Source: an uncultured Persicitalea sp. (GTDB taxonomy: Bacteria > Bacteroidota > Bacteroidia > Cytophagales > Spirosomataceae). Taken from it: 17,615 bases of DNA. The notes under the pieces were generated by a model that worked only from the letters and a program-made list of their open reading frames with translations, was not told the origin of the DNA and ran no database searches. Location of the stretch: positions 1 to 17,615 of the forward strand of contig CATMVR010000025.1 of NCBI GenBank assembly GCA_950075905.1, written 5' to 3'. Made by a program: the position numbers and the translations under genes. Shown one piece after another: positions 7,526-16,024 of the stretch (position 1 is the first letter of the stretch; each line of letters opens with the position of its first letter).

Positions 7526-8776
7526 ATGAAAAAGAATATCATTTTCGCTTCGTTAACCGCCCTATTTGCCCTGGGAGGGCTGATTTGCTTTCTTTTGAGC
7601 AAACAGGAAGCGAACCAACCGGCGGTTCATCCTCCTATCGTCAATCCCCAACATCCGATTCTGGTGCGTAGCCCGGAGGGCGATTCGGCCTGGCTTTGTC
7701 TGCCGAGATCAACGGCCAGGTTGCTTACCCTGAAAACAGGAAAGAATGCGCTGCTGGATGGCACTACGGGAGAAGTATGGGTAGCTTTTAAAACGGATAC
7801 CATATCAGGCATCAAGGTGCCCTCCGTGGAACACCGCTGGAAACGCCGCCTGGCCCACTTGCTAGCCGACCCGATCCAGGCGGATTCTACGGTACAGTGG
7901 CAGGAAGCACGTGCCAAACTCCTGCACTTCACCGCCAACGAGCGCGATAGCCTGGATACCAAAAATATCAGTGCGGATGAACTGCTCTTTCATCGGTTTT
8001 TGACCAGAATCACCTCGCTGCAAAACCGGCAACGAACTACCTACCTCCTCGACCGGCAACTGTACAGCGACCAGGTAGCTACCGTGTCTATGGAGAATAA
8101 GGCAAAGCTGCAATTGGCCATCGGCCCTATTGGAGTTGCGAGTTTCCCCGGTTGGATGGATGGGGCGGTAGGGTGCTGGCTGCTGGCCGCGGCGCTGGGA
8201 GTAGCCGGTTGGTTGCGACGGGAGCAGAAACCTCATCAACTTGAAAACGAAGGGAATGTACCAATACTAGCTGAATCGGAAACGCCGCTACCCTCCCCAG
8301 CCCATGCGACTATTTCGAACGAGGTAGCCGAACCAGTAAACTCTTCTTTCCTGGTACCGAACGAGGAACTAGCCCTGATCCAGCTGTACGTCCACCAATT
8401 CTACAAGCGGTACGGGACGCTGTTTGAAGAACTGCAACAGGAATCGTTGCCCCTGGCGATTGGTACCCGAGAGCGGGTGCTACAGCAACTCATCGAAATG
8501 GCCCTGCACGCCCACACCTTTGCCTACTATGGCATTATGGATAAGTTATCGGCGCTGGATCAGAGCCCCAATGCCCAACTTCTGTTGGAAAACAGAAAGC
8601 TGGAAGGTCTGCCTGACCCGCCTATCCGGGTATTTTCTCCCCGTCCCTACGAAACCGATACCAAGTACCGGGCCCTGTACGATCTGGTGAAAGACCTTCC
8701 CCTCCGCGAACTCGACGTGCTGCTGGAAGATCAGGTGTATATCCCCCCGGATTTTTTTGCTTTGAAGAAGAGTTAA
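7526..8776 (+). CDS. Unrecognised two-TM membrane protein
   Basis: 416 residues; family not recognised. A TM segment or uncleaved signal anchor lies at about 4-25 (IIFASLTALFALGGLICFLL) and a second at about 212-230 (GAVGCWLLAAALGVAGWL) followed by RR, which places both ends in the cytoplasm. The loop between (about 26-211) is then periplasmic; its first part (PILVRSPEGDSAWLCLP, then LLDGTTGEVWVAF) is loosely reminiscent of FecR-type beta structure, but this is weak. The cytoplasmic part (about 231-416) has a proline-rich linker, then a mostly helical domain (EELALIQLYVHQFYKRYGTLFEEL, RERVLQQLIEMALHAHTFAYYG) and a C-terminal LRELDVLLEDQVYIPPDFF. It starts 12 bases after the HEPN-ATPase gene and is therefore likely translated from the same message; a plausible job is linking that cytoplasmic ATPase to the envelope. 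Confidence 0.7.
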   Translation: MKKNIIFASLTALFALGGLICFLLSKQEANQPAVHPPIVNPQHPILVRSPEGDSAWLCLPRSTARLLTLKTGKNALLDGTTGEVWVAFKTDTISGIKVPSVEHRWKRRLAHLLADPIQADSTVQWQEARAKLLHFTANERDSLDTKNISADELLFHRFLTRITSLQNRQRTTYLLDRQLYSDQVATVSMENKAKLQLAIGPIGVASFPGWMDGAVGCWLLAAALGVAGWLRREQKPHQLENEGNVPILAESETPLPSPAHATISNEVAEPVNSSFLVPNEELALIQLYVHQFYKRYGTLFEELQQESLPLAIGTRERVLQQLIEMALHAHTFAYYGIMDKLSALDQSPNAQLLLENRKLEGLPDPPIRVFSPRPYETDTKYRALYDLVKDLPLRELDVLLEDQVYIPPDFFALKKS

Positions 8777-8807
8777 CTAATTAAATATCAATAAACAATA
8801 AACTACT

Positions 8808-10094
8808 ATGAAACCTCTTACCATACTATTTCTCCTTTTGTGGACTACCTCCATCGCTCAGGACAAGAGGCTGGGAAACGCCAAGCTCCCGGTGGGTACG
8901 GAGCGGCGGGCGGCGGTGATTTTTGCCAACCAGGATTATGAAGCAAATAGCTATGACCTGACTAAAACATACAATGACGCAGACGACATGAAAACTACCC
9001 TAGAAGGCATGGGGTTTGATATAATATCCTTTAAAAAGGATATGACAAGGACTGACTTTTATAGGGAAATACAGTCTTTAACCAAAAAGCTTCAAGAATT
9101 TCAAGTCGTTTTCTTTTATTATTCTGGCCATGGTGTTGAATATCAGGGAGAAAACTATCTTATTCCTACTGATATTCCAAGAATCCAATTTTTCGAAGAT
9201 ATAAAAGCTCATGGCTTTCCACTTAGTAATGTTTATCAAGCATTTGAAGTAGCAGCTTTAAAAACCAGTATACTTATATTAGATGCATGTCGTTCGCTAC
9301 CGATTGGTAAGGGGAGCTTACCCGCAGGAATGAGTGTACCACGAAACAGTCCAGCAGGAACTTTCACTTTTTACGCAACACGCTCTGGTGAAATTGCATT
9401 GGAAAACTATACTGGCCGAAATAGTTACCTCACACAGGAACTACTTAAATATTTGCCTAGTCCAGAATCCACGTTAAACCAAATTTATTATCAAACAAGA
9501 CAAGGAGTAAGAAAAGCCACAAATGAAAGGCAGGTACCGGGAATATCCAACGAGTTAGATGGTGAGTTCCTATTCCTTGAAAAGATAGCTATGAATACTG
9601 AGATAGACATAAGTAATACTACTTTAGAAATTCTTACTGTTGCAAAGAAAGGGGAGGAACTTTATAACCAAAAGAAATATGAGGAGGCACTACCCTTCAT
9701 AACTCGTGCTGCTGAACAGGGCGATGCTGAATCGCAAACAATTTTAGGGATTATGTACTGGGAAGCCAAAGGTGTTGCCAAAGATATTAACAAATCAATG
9801 TTTTGGAACAGAAAGGCAGCTAATCAGGGATACTCTGATGGCGAACATAATATGGGGGTATATTATCAATTTGGCGAGGGTGTACCCAAAAACAATAAAA
9901 CAGCTTTGGAGTGGTATCTGAAAGCTGCAGAAAAAGGTCATGGATTAAGTAACTATCGTATAGGGGAAATGTATGAGTTAGGCCAAGGGGTCATTAAAAG
10001 TAAGATCATTGCTATCAAATATTACCGTTTTGCAGCCCAGCAAGAAAACAAACAGGCAAAAATAGCCCTAACCCGCCTCAAAAAAACCTGGTGA
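8808..10094 (+). CDS. Exported caspase-fold (C14) protease with Sel1 repeats
   Basis: 428 residues with a Sec signal peptide (MKPLTILFLLLWTTSIA, cleavage before QDK), so periplasmic or secreted. Residues about 31-257 are a caspase-like p20 domain: RRAAVIFANQDY at 33-44, NDADDM at 56-61, catalytic His108 in FYYSGHG, and catalytic Cys161 in ILDACRS, followed by the family's TFTFYATRSGE strand and a DGEFLF end. Both catalytic residues are present. Residues about 300-412 are three Sel1-type TPR repeats (AAEQGDAESQTILGIMYWEA; KAANQGYSDGEHNMGVYY; KAAEKGHGLSNYRIGEMY), a likely protein-interaction arm. Metacaspase relatives cut after basic residues; the specificity here is unknown. It lies 31 AT-rich bases after the two-TM gene. 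Codons up to about nucleotide 8935 are GC-rich and the remainder is strongly AT-rich, suggesting a recombination joint just inside the catalytic domain. Confidence 0.88.
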   Translation: MKPLTILFLLLWTTSIAQDKRLGNAKLPVGTERRAAVIFANQDYEANSYDLTKTYNDADDMKTTLEGMGFDIISFKKDMTRTDFYREIQSLTKKLQEFQVVFFYYSGHGVEYQGENYLIPTDIPRIQFFEDIKAHGFPLSNVYQAFEVAALKTSILILDACRSLPIGKGSLPAGMSVPRNSPAGTFTFYATRSGEIALENYTGRNSYLTQELLKYLPSPESTLNQIYYQTRQGVRKATNERQVPGISNELDGEFLFLEKIAMNTEIDISNTTLEILTVAKKGEELYNQKKYEEALPFITRAAEQGDAESQTILGIMYWEAKGVAKDINKSMFWNRKAANQGYSDGEHNMGVYYQFGEGVPKNNKTALEWYLKAAEKGHGLSNYRIGEMYELGQGVIKSKIIAIKYYRFAAQQENKQAKIALTRLKKTW

Positions 10095-10155
10095 TGTTTT
10101 CCTATTTTCTACGAATAGAATATAGAATCATTTCATTCTTTCACGCTACTGCCCC

Positions 10156-13100
10156 ATGAACAAACAAACCCTGTTTAGCCTCGGAAAAATCGGCCTTAGG
10201 GTGCTGGGTGCTCTCCTGGTATTTACTTTCCTGAGTCTGCCTGTGTTCCTGGCGGTGTGCTTGTTCGTAGTGCTTCGGATGGCTTTCCGGGATTTTACGG
10301 TGGAGCAGGGTACCCTACGGGAACAGAAGAGCCGCCTGGCCACGCAGCGGGTGTGGCACTACCTGAGCATTGGGGTGGTGGGATTTGCAGCTACCATTAC
10401 GCTCTACCACTACTACGCCGCCCCGGCGCGCATTTTCAAAAATGCCGATCACCATGTCATGGGGCATCTGGGGTACGAGTTTGGTCGCTCGTTTACGCTC
10501 GTCAACGAAGCAAAACCGTTGCTTCCGTTGGGGGATCAAAAGCTGGGACAACTGGAAATCAAGGCAGCACCAAACGAAACCGCTTTTACCATAGAGGGTA
10601 ATCGCTTTTTTGAACCCATATACAGCAGCCATGGGGATCGCTACACCCTGGCTTCCCCGGCCGTCGAAAAAGCCTTCGACAGTACCCTTACCGTGGCATT
10701 CGGCCGGGGGCGACGCGTGACGTTGTGGGTGCATCAGGCAAATTCCAAGGCCGTCAGCTACCGGTATCAATATAGTGAGGGCGATACCAACTACCTACCC
10801 CTCCAAATTAACCTTTCCCGCATAATCCGCACGGGCATTTCCCTGCGCGACCTCCTGAGCCTCAACCCCGATCCCGCGCCGGGTTTTGGAGAAGTACTTG
10901 CCCTGCTGAAAGGTACCTACCTGCTCCGGCAGGAGTACCTTGTAGAAGGTAACGAAGAAAACAACCTTTCCCCGCTTCGCCTGTTCCCTTCCCAATCTCT
11001 GGCCGATTCCGCGGTTTCCGTTACCATGGATGGCGAACCCATCCGCTTGGATCGGCAGTATGCCTTTGCCCTACCTCTGGAACCGGGACAGTCGTTTTAT
11101 ACCGGTCTGCGCACCAAACGCACCAAAACCTACTTCCTCCGGCATGAGGGCGAGCGGGCCGCGCTGTACCTGGGTTTTCCCGGGCGGCACTACCTGCGCA
11201 GTTCCGATTCTTCCGGCGAAACTCTTTTTATCACTTCCTCCGGTGAGCAAGTGACCAACACCACGCTCACGAGCGGACTGCTGTTCGACGGACCAAAGCG
11301 GGCCGATAATCGGCATCATCTCACGGCTAACCTAGGCTACCTGACGGGCCCTACCACCCAGAAAATGCGCTTCCGGGTGGTGAACGAAGTGCCAACGAAG
11401 AATCTGGACCTCGAAACGGCCCAAACCATACAGGCGGGCGATACCCTTCGGCTGGCCACCAACGGAGTCTCAGCCCAATCCGGGCACGATGTCCGCTGGC
11501 TCATGACCATCACCGACCTGAAAGCGACCAACGGCCTACCTTTATGGGCCTTACTGGGCTTTGTGTTTGGGTTCACGGTGTTGGCTTTGTTGTCCGTGGC
11601 TCTTACCCCGCTGGAGCACATCCGTAATTCATTCAAGGTCGAGGTCGCCGCCTACATTGTGTTGTTGTCATTCCTGGTGGTCAGAACCGTACTCCTCTGG
11701 CGGGCGGCCACCTTTGTGCCCGTGGAGGATATCACGCCCACCGAATACGATACCTTGCGGAACTTAGGCGCCTACTTTCGCTATCAGATCTATTTTACTG
11801 TCGGTTTTTTTACCCTGATTTTGGGGTACAAAATCGTAGTATTCCACCTGCCCGGGATCTCTCCCAAAATTCCCGACTGGAAGTGGGCAAAGACTCCCTG
11901 GCTACCCTGGTTGGCTTTCCTGTTGTCCGCTCTGGTGGGTCTCAAAGGGGTGGGTGGTTTGGAGCGGGTGGTCAGCGTATTGGTACCTGTGGGTACCTAC
12001 TTCCTCATTGATTACCTGTTTCAGCGCCGGGCCGCCCGGCAATACGGCTACCCGGTCAAGTCGCCCGAGTACCGCTTTGTGAGCAAACTCAACTGGCTGG
12101 CGGCAATGGGGGCCTTCGCCCTGGGCGATGCCGGATTTGCCATCGTCTTTTTGGTATTTACGCTGCTGTACTGGTACCTCCGCAAGGAAACCTTTCCCGA
12201 TCATCGCCTCAAAAGCTTTTTGCCCGGAAATAAAGTACTGCGGGAGCTTTCGCACTACCGGCTCATTCTGGTACCGATTGCATTACTGGCCTTCATTGGA
12301 CTGTCACCCCAAATTCTATCCTTTGTTTTTCGCCACTTGTTGCTTTCGGTATCGCTTGGACTGCTGCTCCTGGGGCTGCTGGTTTGGCGCGAATCGTATT
12401 TACCCCGATGGATAAGGGCTAGTCTCGTTGTAGGATGCGTAATAAGCATCGGACTGGCTTATTTTTTCCAACCAAAGCTAGAAGAGATTGCCCAATCCAA
12501 GAACCGGATGCTCTACCGGGCCGAGGTTCGTTACCGGAGCGCGGATGACATCATCGCCGCCGAACAGTTTAACGTGGGCAACGACCGCCGCCTGCTCAAT
12601 GCCGCTCAGAACCAATGGTTTATCAACTATTACTTCGATAAGGGCGAATTTAACCTGTACCGCTATTTCAAACTCGTCCCGCATTTTCAGCAGGGCTCCT
12701 CCTACCTTACCCAGATTTCCGACCTGGTTTCGGTGCGCTACGTAATTGCGGAGCATTCCGAATGGGTGCTTATTGGGCTGATTTTCCTGCTGGGAGGATT
12801 GGTTTTCCTAAGCACCCGCAACCAGATGTCCTTCCACTCGGCTACCCGATTTCGCGCTCAACTGCTCTGTTTCCTGTTCGCGCTCTCCTTCACCATCTGG
12901 CTCACGGCCTCCGATCGCATGGTGTTCGTCGGGCAGGATTTTCCCTTTCTCAGCATGAACAGCAAACTGACTTTGCTGGTGGGTTTTGGCATCCTGCTCC
13001 TGGTTGTGCTCACGGGCTACGGAAAGCCCTCCGTTGCGGAAGCCAATGTCCGCCACCCCGTGTTCGAGGTCAACGGTTCCCGACAGTTCCTGTACCGGTC

Positions 13101-15645
13101 CATTGTGTTGGTGGTGCTGTTTGCGGCGGTATCCGTCTTTCTGACCAACCGCAACGTCAAAAATTTTGACCTGAACCGTACCGTAGCGCGTTTGGAGCTA
13201 ACTTTTGAAGGTCTCAATGTTGAATTTGAACTCTATCAAAGGGAGGTATCGCAGGGGCAGAAGCCCACGTCCAAAGTTTCCCCTACCGATCTGGTGAGCG
13301 GTTTTGATAGCTATCTCCAAAATGAAGCACCGGATTTTTTCAAGGGCAAAGTCTTCGAGCGAAGTGCCTATGATGCCTTCCGCACCCGCTATGTCCAGCT
13401 CAACAGTCCCGGCAACTTGGTGCATTTGCGTAAAAATCAAGAAGGATTGTTTGAATTTGCCATCAACAGTTTTTTCTACAACGTCAATAGCCCCGACGTG
13501 TACCGGGAGGCCTGGAAAGGCCATCTTACCTCGGCCTCGGTCCACAAAACCTTATCGGTAAGTAGCTTGTCGAACGAAGCCCGGGCTTTCACCCTCGACA
13601 CGAACAAAGCCATCGCCGACCTGAATCCGGCGCTGGCCGCCAAAAATTTGCTTGCCGCCAACGATAATTTCAACATTCACCTCAGTCTGGTGCCAGCCAG
13701 CTGGACCAAAGACTCGCTTCCCGTGCTGCTGCTAGGCCGCACGCAGGGAGAGGAACTGAAAACAAGGAGTGCTTTCCTGATTAAAAATGGCACCGAACAG
13801 CTATCCTCCACCCAAATCCGGCATGCCGTAGCCCTGCGGCCCAATGACATTCTGCACGTGCAGCCGCTCGTCGGGCAGGGTAAAAAGCCCCGGGTCGTTT
13901 CGCTGAAACTCTCCCAAAAATCGGAGGTGTATCTGGCCAAAAACAGCTGGATCAACGGCAGTCCCCGGCATTACTACCCGCTGGGAGAACGCTCCCTGTG
14001 GAGCTACTATTTCACGAATCTAGTCAAAAGCAGCTACGATGCCCGGCCTGAATTCTGGACTAAGAATGTGGAAACTACCCTCGACCCGGTCTTGAACCGG
14101 CAAATTTATGGGCGCGTTGAAAAGTATTTTAATCCCGGAACAAACGGAAACTATAAGCGTGGTTTCAGCCTGGTAGTGCTCGATAGTGAGGGCAAAATCA
14201 GAGCTTTGAGCGACTATAAAACCGATCCCGGCCTTCGTCTGGATCCTAACAAGATGAACGATTACAGGGATATTCTGGAAGAGCTTTACCTGGATCCTTC
14301 CTCCCGAAATGAACGACAATTGTTTGGCAATCGCTGTCTGATCCGGATGCCGAGTGGCCCGGCTTCTACTTTCAAGCCGGTTTTGTACGGTGCCATTACC
14401 TCGCAGTATGATTTGGGCTGGTCGAATCTCACCTACGGCGGCATCGGGAATTACCCTCGCCAGCCCTCCAAAAAAGATTGGTTGATTACGCACTTCGGCG
14501 GACGGAAAATGAAGCTTATTCTGGGCGGGGACAATCTGGCCGAACACGACAACCTGTACTACCTGAGCCGTTCCACCAACTCGTACAACAGCATGATGGT
14601 GTACCTGGGCTCCCTCACGCCGGGGCAAATAGCAACCGTCCAGCAGGGGTTCCGCAACCGGCAATCCTCAGGCTACTTGGTACCGGGCGCCAATCCCTCC
14701 CGGCCTGAATTCAATTTTCCGCTTGTCAAGTACCAGGATCAGGTCTACCGGATTGATAAAATGCCGGACTGGGACGAAAAGTCCTCCCTGCTGGCCCGCG
14801 GCCTGGCCGAAAACTTCAAGCTACCCCTGAGCGATAATGCCGAACGTGACGTGCAGGCGGCCCATAACCGCAACCTGGCCAGGGGACTAGATGATCAGCT
14901 CTTCAATTCATCCCGCAGCTCTTACAAGCTATGGAGCTTCCCGGAAGCCTCCCACCTTTTTCTGATTGATCGCAAGGAAAATATGCAGAATGCCATTCCC
15001 CAGATTGCCATGGGTGCGTACCCGATCACGTTGACGCCCCTGAAAATAGCGGAAATGACGGCTAGTCTGTTCAGCTTCAATGCCAATACCCACGCCACCG
15101 TTCTGACTCATCAGTCCACCCAAAAAGAGCCTTACTTTTCTGTAGGCAAAACCTGGGGACAGGATGCCCGACTTCTTTCATTTTATTCGAATAACCTCTT
15201 CAAAGCCATGAACCTGGCCGTTGAGGAAGGTACCGCCAAATTTATCAAGGGCATAAATGAGAACGGGCACTATCTGTATGCCAAAACCGGTACCATCAGT
15301 AGCGATCGCAGCGCCGGCAATTCTCGCGATAAAAACCTTCTGGTTGTTATTAGTCAAAATCAGTTGCATGACCGTTCTCTCACGGCAAATGAGCTGCGGG
15401 CCAATAATTTCTATGTACTTTACTTTTCGTTTTATAGCGATGCTTCGGAAGGGGGATGGAGTACTGAGGCTAGACAAACTGTCCGTGATTTGATCGGGTA
15501 CGTTCAGAATTCTGGTGATTTTAAAAGTTTCATGAAAAAACAGAGGGATCAACTCATTGAAAACAATGAAAAAGGACAAACTCATATTACTGGTCATCAT
15601 CCTGGCTCTTGGCACACTAGGACTTTTCCTTTTTTGGATAAGTAA
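10156..15645 (+). CDS. SEDS (RodA/FtsW-like) glycosyltransferase fused to class B penicillin-binding transpeptidase
   Basis: 1829 residues. Two N-terminal TM helices (about 15-37, 67-89) precede a beta-rich, probably periplasmic region (about 90-458). A polytopic region (about 461-1010) follows with SEDS-like landmarks: GDAGFAIVFL (D658, matching the RodA QPDLGT-type segment), a periplasmic loop ending ISDLVSVRYVIAE (D856 as candidate catalytic Asp), and FPFLS at 929-933, matching the conserved PFLSYGG motif near the SEDS C-terminus. A last TM (about 988-1008) leads into a periplasmic half with all three transpeptidase motifs: S1404-T-F-K1407, S1476-Y-N1478 and K1710-T-G1712. SEDS proteins polymerise lipid II and bPBPs cross-link; separate partners are the norm, so this is one-polypeptide synthase architecture. 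GC-rich (36 of 60 bases at 12001-12060). The last 80 bases overlap the next gene. The PBP call is firm; the SEDS call rests on motif resemblance and topology. Confidence 0.82.
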   Translation: MNKQTLFSLGKIGLRVLGALLVFTFLSLPVFLAVCLFVVLRMAFRDFTVEQGTLREQKSRLATQRVWHYLSIGVVGFAATITLYHYYAAPARIFKNADHHVMGHLGYEFGRSFTLVNEAKPLLPLGDQKLGQLEIKAAPNETAFTIEGNRFFEPIYSSHGDRYTLASPAVEKAFDSTLTVAFGRGRRVTLWVHQANSKAVSYRYQYSEGDTNYLPLQINLSRIIRTGISLRDLLSLNPDPAPGFGEVLALLKGTYLLRQEYLVEGNEENNLSPLRLFPSQSLADSAVSVTMDGEPIRLDRQYAFALPLEPGQSFYTGLRTKRTKTYFLRHEGERAALYLGFPGRHYLRSSDSSGETLFITSSGEQVTNTTLTSGLLFDGPKRADNRHHLTANLGYLTGPTTQKMRFRVVNEVPTKNLDLETAQTIQAGDTLRLATNGVSAQSGHDVRWLMTITDLKATNGLPLWALLGFVFGFTVLALLSVALTPLEHIRNSFKVEVAAYIVLLSFLVVRTVLLWRAATFVPVEDITPTEYDTLRNLGAYFRYQIYFTVGFFTLILGYKIVVFHLPGISPKIPDWKWAKTPWLPWLAFLLSALVGLKGVGGLERVVSVLVPVGTYFLIDYLFQRRAARQYGYPVKSPEYRFVSKLNWLAAMGAFALGDAGFAIVFLVFTLLYWYLRKETFPDHRLKSFLPGNKVLRELSHYRLILVPIALLAFIGLSPQILSFVFRHLLLSVSLGLLLLGLLVWRESYLPRWIRASLVVGCVISIGLAYFFQPKLEEIAQSKNRMLYRAEVRYRSADDIIAAEQFNVGNDRRLLNAAQNQWFINYYFDKGEFNLYRYFKLVPHFQQGSSYLTQISDLVSVRYVIAEHSEWVLIGLIFLLGGLVFLSTRNQMSFHSATRFRAQLLCFLFALSFTIWLTASDRMVFVGQDFPFLSMNSKLTLLVGFGILLLVVLTGYGKPSVAEANVRHPVFEVNGSRQFLYRSIVLVVLFAAVSVFLTNRNVKNFDLNRTVARLELTFEGLNVEFELYQREVSQGQKPTSKVSPTDLVSGFDSYLQNEAPDFFKGKVFERSAYDAFRTRYVQLNSPGNLVHLRKNQEGLFEFAINSFFYNVNSPDVYREAWKGHLTSASVHKTLSVSSLSNEARAFTLDTNKAIADLNPALAAKNLLAANDNFNIHLSLVPASWTKDSLPVLLLGRTQGEELKTRSAFLIKNGTEQLSSTQIRHAVALRPNDILHVQPLVGQGKKPRVVSLKLSQKSEVYLAKNSWINGSPRHYYPLGERSLWSYYFTNLVKSSYDARPEFWTKNVETTLDPVLNRQIYGRVEKYFNPGTNGNYKRGFSLVVLDSEGKIRALSDYKTDPGLRLDPNKMNDYRDILEELYLDPSSRNERQLFGNRCLIRMPSGPASTFKPVLYGAITSQYDLGWSNLTYGGIGNYPRQPSKKDWLITHFGGRKMKLILGGDNLAEHDNLYYLSRSTNSYNSMMVYLGSLTPGQIATVQQGFRNRQSSGYLVPGANPSRPEFNFPLVKYQDQVYRIDKMPDWDEKSSLLARGLAENFKLPLSDNAERDVQAAHNRNLARGLDDQLFNSSRSSYKLWSFPEASHLFLIDRKENMQNAIPQIAMGAYPITLTPLKIAEMTASLFSFNANTHATVLTHQSTQKEPYFSVGKTWGQDARLLSFYSNNLFKAMNLAVEEGTAKFIKGINENGHYLYAKTGTISSDRSAGNSRDKNLLVVISQNQLHDRSLTANELRANNFYVLYFSFYSDASEGGWSTEARQTVRDLIGYVQNSGDFKSFMKKQRDQLIENNEKGQTHITGHHPGSWHTRTFPFLDK

Positions 15646-16024
15646 GGACACCGTCTCGCCTGATTTTGAGCAGAAGGCAGTGGTAGCTGATTCGCTGGAT
15701 ACGGACCGTCAATTAATTGACATCAAGGTAGACTCCTTACTTAGTACGATTGAGAAGCTGCACAGGATGAACTCAGAAGTCTTTTCATATGAAGACAAAG
15801 AGTCTGAGCTTCTATTAAGCTGCCAGGAAAATCAGCGGGAGGCATTCAATCGCCTGTTTTTGAATGACACCAGTCTGGAAACTTTTGCCACCGTAAAAAA
15901 TACCTCTCTCGAAATAGATACGGACAACTATAATTTCGTGCTACCGATTCGCAAAGAAGCGGGTGTAAGATATGTTACCATACCCATTGAAATTTTACAA
16001 AGTACACTTTTATCCACTAAATGA
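15566..16024 (+). CDS. Small single-pass membrane protein, unrecognised
   Basis: 152 residues from the ATG at 15566; an in-frame TTG at 15557 would add three residues, but the ATG is preferred. Lysines at 2, 3 and 5 and a TM helix at about 6-25 (LILLVIILALGTLGLFLFWI) make a signal-anchor with the rest outside the cytoplasm. The body is acidic with a helical stretch (DIKVDSLLSTIEKLHRMNSE) and a C-terminal beta-rich part (NYNFVLPIRKEAGVRYVTIPI). No known domain recognised. The gene overlaps the end of the SEDS-PBP gene by 80 bases and ends in a 4-base ATGA overlap with the next gene, so translational coupling at both ends is likely. From context it may be an accessory subunit of the wall synthase or of the following membrane protein. 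Confidence 0.7.
   Translation: MKKDKLILLVIILALGTLGLFLFWISKDTVSPDFEQKAVVADSLDTDRQLIDIKVDSLLSTIEKLHRMNSEVFSYEDKESELLLSCQENQREAFNRLFLNDTSLETFATVKNTSLEIDTDNYNFVLPIRKEAGVRYVTIPIEILQSTLLSTK

Noticed and set aside
14020..14664. 214-codon minus-strand ORF inside the transpeptidase domain
   Set aside because: Antisense to the SxxK/SxN region of the PBP; long open frames are expected opposite GC-rich genes.
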